Notes under the pieces: model-generated
The model's input: only the letters and a program-made list of their open reading frames with translations
Told to the model about the DNA's origin: nothing
Databases searched by the model: none
Shown: positions 1 to 5,545 of the stretch, piece by piece
How the letters are laid out: each line of letters opens with the position of its first letter
How positions within the stretch are numbered: the stretch's first letter is position 1
From: Candidatus Melainabacteria bacterium
GTDB lineage: Bacteria > Cyanobacteriota > Vampirovibrionia > Obscuribacterales > Obscuribacteraceae
Length of the DNA: 9,553 bases
Direction of reading: 5' to 3'
Assembly: GCA_003175915.1 (NCBI GenBank)
Contig: PSRH01000288.1
Span: 1 to 9,553, forward strand
Position numbers and translations under genes: made by a program

Positions 1-92
1 AAAAAAAACAGTTTTTCTTGCCTGCTGAAATTTCTAGGAAAGAGGGTCGGCTAAAGTTCAAAGCCAGATCCGCTTATTCGCAGACTTTCATG

Positions 93-98
93 GATAAT
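93..98 (+). promoter_or_regulatory. Possible -10 element upstream of the SpoIID-like gene
   Basis: GATAAT matches five of six bases of the sigma-70 -10 consensus and lies 36 nt before the GTG start at 135. No convincing -35 box is present at 16-18 nt spacing, so this is a weak, pattern-only call. Bases 1-92 hold an A8 run and nothing else that I recognise. Confidence 0.22.
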
Positions 99-134
99 AG
101 AGTCATCTTGGTTTGACTAGGAAGTCGGGCTGTT

Positions 135-1964
135 GTGAGCAGAAGCAAAGTTCCTACCGAGCCTTCAACGGAAAGGACAGAAGCGTCGGCAGCATCGGCC
201 GCAGTCCTCTACTACCTCGAAACGTCTCTTGAAAACCCGCTTGGTTTTAAGGAGCAGAGCCGCGACTCTGCCTGGGGCCGAATCGCCCAATTGGAGTCCG
301 TGGGAGCCGGCAATTTCTGTTCGGCGGCGTTCCCGGGCAGTTCGTTGAACCGCCCACTCTGGCAGTTATCTGCCAGATTTTTGATCGCGGTAATCCTCTT
401 TGGGGGCGCTTTTGTCGTCACCACTGAAAGTCCCGCTCAAGCCGGCCTGCTTTCATTTTTTCACCATAAGAAGAAACACCATCCTGAGTTCGTTGACGAA
501 ACAAGCGAAGAGACAAGTGCCGCCCCCGCTTCCAATCCGCTAAGCTCGCCGTCTCGCCCAGTGCAGCCGCAGACCGCACCAAAGGGTGCAAGCCCAACTT
601 TTTACCAAAGGCGAACAACAAGCGCTGATTACTATGGCAAAGATAGAGGCAGTGGAGAGTCATTGGCTCCTCCACTTAAATCGGTCAAGCGCGACTGGCT
701 TCCGCCTCAGCCGACCAACTGCGCCTGTTTGGGGAATCAAAAACAGATTATTCGCATCGGTGTCGCCTTCAATATCGCCAGCTTCGAGCTGATTACGCCT
801 GATGGAGCGCAGCTGATTGATGCCTCAAGCGGTGCAATGGTGGCGAGGCTGCCACCGCAAAATCGCTGGTCGACAGCCTCAGCCAATCAGAACCTAGTGT
901 TCAGACCGAAACAACCAGCACAGCTAGGCTCTGCCAGGTGGGCAACAGAAAACTCAGGGCAAGCAAGACTCAAGTCAGTCGCTTATTACCAGCCGGCAGT
1001 ACCCAACTTCCAGGACGACAGCAACTATGGCGATCGTTGTCTTGCTTTGCCTTTGACCGGCAGCCCAACCGGAGCCGGTTACTTTGTCAGGCCTTTCGAT
1101 TCAGGAAATCAAGAAGGTGTAGTTGGGCTTAACGGGCGGCTCTTCAGGGGAGCCCTCTTAATTCAACCGGCTAATCCTGCCGGTACTGCTTTCAATGCCA
1201 TCAATTACCTGTCAATCGAGGATTATCTACTTTCCGTGGTACCTTCGGAAATGCCCAGCGCCTGGCCGCTGGAAGCCTTGAAGGCTCAAGCCATAGCGGC
1301 AAGATCGTATGCTTATGCCAATCTGGGCAAGCACGGCAGCGAGGGCTACGATCTCAAAGACAACACCGAAGATCAAGCATACAGCGGCATAAAGTCTGAA
1401 TATAATTCGACGAATTTGGCGGTGGCCAGTACTAACAATCTGGTCATGAAATATGATGGCAAGCCGATCTGCGCCTATTTTCATAGCACCAGTGGTGGTA
1501 GTACGGAGCTCTCCGAAAATGTCTGGAGCAAACCACTACCATATCTTAAAGCAGTAGCAGACTACGACGATCTTTCCCCTCACTTTTCCTGGAGCCGCAA
1601 GTTTTCTATTGACGAAATCGAGGCTAAGCTCGCCTCAGGGGTAGCTCCGGTACTGACTCTCTTTGTTGTCTCCCGCAGCCAATCACAGCGAGTCAGCAAT
1701 CTTTTGGTAGTGGGCAAGAACAACGCCAAAATCTTTTCGGGCGAAAGCGTCCGTCGCCAGTTAAAGCTCCCCAGTACTAATTTTAATGTCTTTTCTTTGC
1801 CTGGCTGTTACACCTTCTGCGGGCGTGGTTATGGCCACGGTTTGGGGCTTTCGCAATGGGGAGCGCGAGCCTTGGCGGAACAAGGTTATAATGCAGCTCA
1901 GATCCTGACGTATTACTATAAGGACATCGTCATCGAGCCTGTAGTAGACAACTCCGGCAGTTGA
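135..1964 (+). CDS. SpoIID/LytB domain protein, exported peptidoglycan-processing protein
   Basis: The C-terminal half is a SpoIID/LytB domain (about residues 335-600). Members of this family are lytic transglycosylases or amidase enhancers acting on peptidoglycan outside the cytoplasm. Visible family motifs are SIEDYLLSVVPSEMP (360-374), with E372 at the position of the SpoIID catalytic glutamate and R390 eighteen residues later as in SpoIID; FHSTSGGSTE (449-458); and GRGYGHGLGLSQWGA (563-577). Residues 71-103 form a signal peptide: NRPLWQLSAR, a hydrophobic core FLIAVILFGGAFVV, then an AQA cleavage site. A Lys/His-rich stretch and a Pro/Ser-rich linker (about 112-190) follow. The GTG start at 135 has AGGAAG at 119-124, but it puts 70 odd residues before the signal peptide; TTG at 345 would give a textbook signal peptide and a 539-residue protein. 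No sporulation genes are nearby, so the role is probably general cell-wall remodelling. It is first in a likely four-gene operon. Confidence 0.88.
   Translation: MSRSKVPTEPSTERTEASAASAAVLYYLETSLENPLGFKEQSRDSAWGRIAQLESVGAGNFCSAAFPGSSLNRPLWQLSARFLIAVILFGGAFVVTTESPAQAGLLSFFHHKKKHHPEFVDETSEETSAAPASNPLSSPSRPVQPQTAPKGASPTFYQRRTTSADYYGKDRGSGESLAPPLKSVKRDWLPPQPTNCACLGNQKQIIRIGVAFNIASFELITPDGAQLIDASSGAMVARLPPQNRWSTASANQNLVFRPKQPAQLGSARWATENSGQARLKSVAYYQPAVPNFQDDSNYGDRCLALPLTGSPTGAGYFVRPFDSGNQEGVVGLNGRLFRGALLIQPANPAGTAFNAINYLSIEDYLLSVVPSEMPSAWPLEALKAQAIAARSYAYANLGKHGSEGYDLKDNTEDQAYSGIKSEYNSTNLAVASTNNLVMKYDGKPICAYFHSTSGGSTELSENVWSKPLPYLKAVADYDDLSPHFSWSRKFSIDEIEAKLASGVAPVLTLFVVSRSQSQRVSNLLVVGKNNAKIFSGESVRRQLKLPSTNFNVFSLPGCYTFCGRGYGHGLGLSQWGARALAEQGYNAAQILTYYYKDIVIEPVVDNSGS
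232..248 (+). repeat. Inverted repeat, 6-bp stem, in 5' part of SpoIID-like gene
   Basis: AAAACC (232-237) pairs perfectly with GGTTTT (243-248) across a 5-nt loop. It is the first of four short-loop hairpins between 230 and 382. Alone it could easily be chance. Confidence 0.4.
254..271 (+). repeat. Inverted repeat, 6-bp GC-rich stem
   Basis: GCAGAG (254-259) pairs perfectly with CTCTGC (266-271) across a 6-nt loop. It is the second hairpin of the cluster in the 5' part of the SpoIID-like gene. Confidence 0.4.
335..355 (+). repeat. Inverted repeat, two 4-bp stems around an A/C mismatch, TTG candidate start in loop
   Basis: GGGC (335-338) and GTTC (340-343) pair with GAAC (347-350) and GCCC (352-355), interrupted by one A/C mismatch and closed by a 3-nt loop. 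The alternative TTG start at 345-347 straddles the loop and the first base of the right arm, so the structure would hide that start in the mRNA. Confidence 0.45.
358..382 (+). terminator. Terminator-like hairpin plus T5 inside the SpoIID-like reading frame
   Basis: TCTGGCAG (358-365) and CTGCCAGA (370-377) form a perfect 8-bp stem with a TTAT tetraloop, followed directly by five T (378-382). This has the form of an intrinsic terminator, with a rather short T-tract. It lies within codons of the signal peptide, just after the 335-355 hairpin. It may act as an attenuator, or it may be a coincidence of coding sequence. Confidence 0.4.
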
Positions 1965-1974
1965 GGTAACCGTT

Positions 1975-3228
1975 TTGCCCGAAGGCGCAGCTTTTCAGTC
2001 ATTTTTCCTCCAATCCTTTGCCATCTTCGTAATGCTGGCGATTCTGAGCGTACTGATCATCGTTCACGAATGCGGGCACTACCTGGTGGCGCGCTTGTTC
2101 GGATTTCAAACTCCAGTTTTCGGTTTCGGCTTACCATTCAGCCCCCACTGGACGATTGCCCGCAAGTGGGGCACTGAATTTCGCATTCACGCCCTTTTGT
2201 TGGGCGGCTTTGTCTTAATTCCCGAATTAGGCGATGAAACGTCGCTGGAAGAGACCTTCTCGGTACCGCTTAAGCCCTTCCGCAAATTTCCCATCTGGCA
2301 GCGGGCGTTGGTGGCCTTTGCCGGAGTCGGCTTTAATATCTTGTTCGCCTACCTGGTCATGGTCGTCATGTTCTTCAGCCTGGGTAGACCCGAATCAACC
2401 ACGATTGTGCAATCGCTTATAAACGAGATTCCCATCGCTTCCCAAGCCGGGGTTAAGGTGGGCGACGAGCTCGTGGCCGTGAACGAGGTCAAAGTTTCCA
2501 ATACGACCGACGCCATTAAGAAACTGAGCGCTCACAAGAACGACCTGGTCACCCTGGACTTATTGCGCAACGGCCAGCCAGTCAGGCTGTCAATGCGCAC
2601 CAACGCCGACGGCAAAGTGGGCATGGGCCTCTTGTCACCGGTCACTTATAAAAAAGTGGAAGGCGGATTTTTGAGGACCTGCGGAGAGGCGGCCGTCAAA
2701 TTGTGGACGCTTACCGGCAGCATGCTAGATGCCCTGGGCCAGATGCTGTCCGGAATTGTTTCTTCTATAGGCCAACATCTGACTGGAAACGCCAAAGCGC
2801 ACACTCCAGGCGCACTGGGCTTGCAAGATCTACATGGCGTTTTGATGGTGGTTGCCCTCGGTGCTGATTACGCCCAGCAGGACTGGAACCAGCTCTTCCT
2901 TTTCACGATCATGATCAGCATGGACCTGGCCATCGTCAATCTTCTTCCTATCCCGGCCCTGGACGGAGGGCACCTGGCATTCCTCTTCTTTGAGGCATTA
3001 AGAGGGAGACCAGTCAAGGAAAACGTCAAAGGTGAGTTGATCAAATGGGGTTTTATTAGTTTGTTGCTGTTAATGGCCGTAGTCATGGTTAATGATGTGA
3101 CTGCGCTGTTCACCGGCAAATTTGAATTCAAATCAGGCCATAATAAAAACAGCAACAATGGCAAAGCTCCTGCCCCGAATGAAAGTACTTCGCCGGCAAT
3201 AAAGGCAGAGCCATCGACAAACAAGTGA
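1975..3228 (+). CDS. rseP: RseP/S2P-type site-2 intramembrane zinc metalloprotease (M50 family)
   Basis: This is an integral membrane protease of the RseP/RasP (site-2 protease) family, which cleaves transmembrane segments of anti-sigma factors and leftover signal peptides. The zinc-binding HECGH (31-35) sits in the first transmembrane helix (about 11-36), and the third zinc ligand lies in NLLPIPALDGGH (322-333). Further hydrophobic segments are at about 108-136, 305-325 and 357-378. A single PDZ-like domain (about 140-215) lies between the two catalytic helices; E. coli RseP has two. Cys in the middle of the HExxH motif is less usual than Phe or Leu. A hydrophilic Asn/Lys/Pro-rich tail (about 380-417) follows the last helix. 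The TTG start is supported by TGAGGT at 1962-1967, overlapping the previous stop codon, and implies tight coupling to the SpoIID-like gene 10 nt upstream. The usual neighbours dxr and cdsA are not present here. Confidence 0.93.
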   Translation: MPEGAAFQSFFLQSFAIFVMLAILSVLIIVHECGHYLVARLFGFQTPVFGFGLPFSPHWTIARKWGTEFRIHALLLGGFVLIPELGDETSLEETFSVPLKPFRKFPIWQRALVAFAGVGFNILFAYLVMVVMFFSLGRPESTTIVQSLINEIPIASQAGVKVGDELVAVNEVKVSNTTDAIKKLSAHKNDLVTLDLLRNGQPVRLSMRTNADGKVGMGLLSPVTYKKVEGGFLRTCGEAAVKLWTLTGSMLDALGQMLSGIVSSIGQHLTGNAKAHTPGALGLQDLHGVLMVVALGADYAQQDWNQLFLFTIMISMDLAIVNLLPIPALDGGHLAFLFFEALRGRPVKENVKGELIKWGFISLLLLMAVVMVNDVTALFTGKFEFKSGHNKNSNNGKAPAPNESTSPAIKAEPSTNK

Positions 3229-3255
3229 TCCAGCGACTTAACAAGGAATCGGCAA

Positions 3256-3507
3256 ATGCCCTATTACGAATACCGCTGCCTGGAATGCCGAGAAGTCTTT
3301 GGAATCGATCGTTCAATGGGCGATACGACTGCCGTTCACTGCCAGCAATGTAGGAGCGAAAAGGTAAGCCGCATCTGGAACGCTTTCATTCGTGCCGGCG
3401 GTATTACACCTGATGTCGGACAAGGCGCCTCGCGCTCAAGCAAGAGCACTTCTTCTGGTGGCGGCTGCGGCTCCTGCAGTTCCTCTTCTTGTGGCACCTG
3501 TCACTGA
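3256..3507 (+). CDS. FmdB-family zinc-ribbon protein
   Basis: The start MPYYEYRCLEC is the hallmark of the FmdB (CxxC_CxxC_SSSS) putative regulator family. It is a small zinc ribbon with C8/C11 and C29/C32. Its biochemical role is poorly known; the name derives from a proposed regulator of formamidase. The 83-residue length is normal for the family. The tail after residue 58 is Ser/Gly-rich and carries a second set of cysteines, C71/C74 and C79/C82, with a terminal His83, which could bind another metal; Cys-containing Ser-rich tails are common in this family. The ATG start has AAGGA at 3243-3247 with 8-nt spacing. The gene sits 27 nt after the RseP-like gene and 75 nt before the PspA-like gene, consistent with one operon. 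Confidence 0.9.
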   Translation: MPYYEYRCLECREVFGIDRSMGDTTAVHCQQCRSEKVSRIWNAFIRAGGITPDVGQGASRSSKSTSSGGGCGSCSSSSCGTCH

Positions 3508-3529
3508 TTGAATTGTTGTCGTCATGACC

Positions 3530-3556
3530 GCCAGACGGCCAATCTGGCCGTATACT
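3530..3556 (+). promoter_or_regulatory. Possible operator/promoter upstream of the PspA-like gene
   Basis: GCCAGA (3530-3535) and TCTGGC (3543-3548) form a 6-bp inverted repeat, followed by TATACT (3551-3556), a five-of-six match to a -10 box. Transcription from it would give a leader of about 20 nt before the ATG at 3583. No good -35 is visible, so the inverted repeat could be an operator for an activator-dependent promoter. Weak evidence. Confidence 0.25.
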
Positions 3557-3582
3557 TAATTCACCCGTTCGCTGAGGTGTCT

Positions 3583-4575
3583 ATGACCCAATCTCAACCA
3601 GATGGAAGCCCGGAAGACGTGCTCACGAAGTTATTAGCAACTCTCAGGCCGGATCAGCAAGAGGCGCTCAGACGTAAGCTCAATGAGAAAGCCTGGAACG
3701 AACAATTTAATAAGTTATGCGCCAAGCTTAAAAATCCAGGCGGACTCCAGGAAGAAGAGACTATTGGAAAAAGATTTGCCTCGTCCTTCCAACACCTAAT
3801 CGATCGGCTGTCCTCCGGTGATATTGACGAGGACATCAAGCAAGCCTGCCGTACAGCGTGGGAAACCTTCACCCTGACGATCCAGTCTCAACCAGATGAT
3901 CAGGACAGAGAAAATGCTGACTCAGACGATCCGCAAATTCACTTGGAAATAGCCTACCAGGCGGCCCAGAACAATTTGATCGGACTAAGACAGGCCGTTG
4001 CTCAAGCGATCGCCACTGAAAAGCAGTTGGAAAAACAGGTGCAACAAAACAAGGATCAAGCAGCGACATGGCAGAATCGAGCAGACATGGCGACCCAGCA
4101 AAATAATGAGGATTTGTGCAAACAGGCGTTGCAAAGAAAGCAGCAATATAAAGAAGCTGCTCTTGCCCTGGAGCAACAACACGAAAAGCAGAAAGAAGCT
4201 GTGGTTGAGCTACGTGATCGATTTACCAAACTGGAGCTGGAAGTCCAGAAATTCTATACGAAAAAGCAGCTGCTTGTTACTCGGGCCAAGGTTGCCGCGG
4301 CTACAGTGCAAGCAAACGAGATCTTAAACCGCACCATCGCTAGCGGCGCTCTCAGTGTAATAGAGCGCATGGAACAAAAGGTTGCTGAAAGGGAGGCGAT
4401 CGCCTCTCATCTGGCTGAATTAAGCGATAAAGGCAGTGCCGAAGCGGAGACCGAAGTAGAGTCGGTATTGATCAAAGCTGCCACAAGCATCGATCGACTC
4501 GCCTTAGTACTCGAGCGACTGGAGCGTCGAGTTAACGAGGACGAAAACAAAGAGGGTATTGGGTCTAAGCAGTAA
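3583..4575 (+). CDS. PspA/IM30 (Vipp1)-like coiled-coil protein with atypical N-terminal extension
   Basis: Residues about 117-250 of this 330-residue protein read as the PspA/IM30 coiled-coil hairpin (ESCRT-III superfamily; phage-shock and thylakoid-membrane maintenance proteins). Supporting stretches are NLIGLRQAVAQAIATEKQLE (130-149), TWQNRADMA (162-170), EDLCKQALQRKQQYKEAALA (176-195) and KKQLLVTRAKVAAATVQAN (227-245). The family normally starts with an amphipathic membrane-binding helix directly before this core. Here it is replaced by about 116 mostly charged residues ending in an acidic linker (DDQDRENADSDD, 105-116). Total length exceeds the usual 220-260. I chose ATG 3583 because GAGG at 3574-3577 lies 5 nt upstream; the frame stays open to 3508, but that region lacks a good start. 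There is no signal peptide, so it is probably cytosolic. It is the last gene of the plus-strand cluster. A generic coiled-coil protein is the alternative. Confidence 0.75.
   Translation: MTQSQPDGSPEDVLTKLLATLRPDQQEALRRKLNEKAWNEQFNKLCAKLKNPGGLQEEETIGKRFASSFQHLIDRLSSGDIDEDIKQACRTAWETFTLTIQSQPDDQDRENADSDDPQIHLEIAYQAAQNNLIGLRQAVAQAIATEKQLEKQVQQNKDQAATWQNRADMATQQNNEDLCKQALQRKQQYKEAALALEQQHEKQKEAVVELRDRFTKLELEVQKFYTKKQLLVTRAKVAAATVQANEILNRTIASGALSVIERMEQKVAEREAIASHLAELSDKGSAEAETEVESVLIKAATSIDRLALVLERLERRVNEDENKEGIGSKQ
4006..4013. repeat. HIP1 octamer GCGATCGC
   Basis: An exact copy of the highly iterated palindrome known from cyanobacterial genomes, inside the PspA-like gene. It contains CGATCG and GATC methyltransferase-type targets. 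Confidence 0.85.
4393..4406. repeat. HIP1 octamer within a 14-bp perfect palindrome
   Basis: GAGGCGATCGCCTC is a perfect 14-bp palindrome whose centre (4396-4403) is HIP1. It lies within the PspA-like coding sequence and spans the codons of a Glu-Ala-Ile-Ala-Ser stretch. Confidence 0.85.
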
Positions 4576-4606
4576 CTGCCCGTCTTAAGAAGCGAGAAAA
4601 TCGCCT

Positions 4607-5506
4607 TTACAGGGGCTCCCGAGCCAATTTACTAGCGTCCACGACCGGCTGATCCGCCAGTAACGAACGCAATAGCGTCTCTTCTTCTTCTTGCATTTCA
4701 AAGGATTCAGAATCATTGGGAAAGTCCTGGCTCATGACGTCGCGGGCGTAGTTGACCACCGCTTCGTGGCAGGTATGAGCGAGATTGGCGTAGCGGCGTA
4801 CGAACTTGGGCTTGAAGTCCGTATACTTGCCCAGCAGATCGTCAGTCACCAGAATTTGACCATCGCATTCATTACCGGCACCGATGCCGATAGTCGGAAT
4901 GCCGATGCGCTGTGTGATAAGCTTTGCCACCACATGCGGCACCATCTCCAAAACGACGCTGAAGGCGCCGGCACGCTCGAGCGCCTGGGCATCCCTGAGA
5001 AGCTTGAAGGCTTCCTTGGCGGTTCTTCCCTGAACACGATTGCCTCCTAACCCATGAATCGCCTGCGGCGTAAAACCAAGATGCCCCATCACCGGAATAC
5101 CCAGGCCAACTAGACGCTCGACAATGTCGAGGGTTAGATCAGTGGCTCCTTCTAACTTGACTGCATGCGCTTGCGCTTCTTTGACAAAACGGCCGGCGTT
5201 AGTGATCGCCTGAGTCATCTCAACCTGATAACTCATAAAAGGGAGGTCGGCAACTACCAGCGAATTCTGCACGCCTCTGGTCACAGCACGGGCATGGTGC
5301 AACATCTGATCAACGGTAACAGAGTGAGTAGTGCGGTGCCCCAGCGCCACCATGGCCAGGCTATCGCCGACTAAGATGACATCAACGCCGGCCCGGTCGA
5401 GAATCTGGGCAGTGGCATAATCGTAGGCAGTGAGGGCGACAATTTTAGTGCCTTCGCTTTTGTATTTTTGCAAGGTGAGTACGGACACAACTTTGTTTTT
5501 AGCCAT
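4607..5506 (-). CDS. panB: 3-methyl-2-oxobutanoate (ketopantoate) hydroxymethyltransferase
   Basis: PanB transfers a hydroxymethyl group from 5,10-methylene-tetrahydrofolate to 2-oxoisovalerate to make ketopantoate, the first committed step of pantothenate and CoA synthesis; it is a cytosolic Mg-dependent TIM barrel. Family signatures are clear: LTAYDYATAQILDRAGVD (25-42), VGDSLAMVALGHRTT (46-60) with Mg ligand D48, VVADLPFMSY (84-93) with D87, AVKLEGA (115-121) with K117 and E119, PVMGHLGFTPQ (138-148), VLEMVP (185-190) with catalytic E187, and IGIGAGNECDGQILV (206-220). The core ends near residue 258. About 40 further residues form an acidic tail (EEEE at 273-276), which makes the protein longer than the approximately 264 residues of E. 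coli PanB. The ATG has AAGG at 5513-5516. It lies 39 nt downstream of the TPR gene on the same strand and is probably co-transcribed with it. panC is not in the window. Confidence 0.96.
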   Translation of the reverse strand: MAKNKVVSVLTLQKYKSEGTKIVALTAYDYATAQILDRAGVDVILVGDSLAMVALGHRTTHSVTVDQMLHHARAVTRGVQNSLVVADLPFMSYQVEMTQAITNAGRFVKEAQAHAVKLEGATDLTLDIVERLVGLGIPVMGHLGFTPQAIHGLGGNRVQGRTAKEAFKLLRDAQALERAGAFSVVLEMVPHVVAKLITQRIGIPTIGIGAGNECDGQILVTDDLLGKYTDFKPKFVRRYANLAHTCHEAVVNYARDVMSQDFPNDSESFEMQEEEETLLRSLLADQPVVDASKLAREPL

Positions 5507-5545
5507 GAAGGACCTTGTCAGTTCGACGCCTCGGGAATGATGATT

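Noticed and set aside
113..118. TTGACT as a -35 box upstream of the SpoIID-like gene
   Set aside because: No -10 box lies 16-18 nt downstream, and that position is already in the reading frame.
135..385. Known riboswitch (c-di-AMP, c-di-GMP, cobalamin, TPP, glycine) in the SpoIID 5' region
   Set aside because: I looked for their conserved core sequences and did not find them; only the hairpins are supported.
1227..1484. Minus-strand open frame opposite the SpoIID domain
   Set aside because: It is antisense to strongly conserved SpoIID motifs and has no recognisable family of its own.
3508..3582. TTG start at 3508 for the PspA-like gene
   Set aside because: It directly follows the FmdB stop, has no clear ribosome site, and the extra 25 residues look unrelated to any domain; ATG 3583 has GAGG at good spacing.
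4569..4604. Possible bidirectional terminator between the convergent PspA-like and panB genes
   Set aside because: Only 4-bp stems were found (GCAG/CTGC at 4569-4579 and GCGA/TCGC at 4592-4604), without a proper T-tract on either strand.
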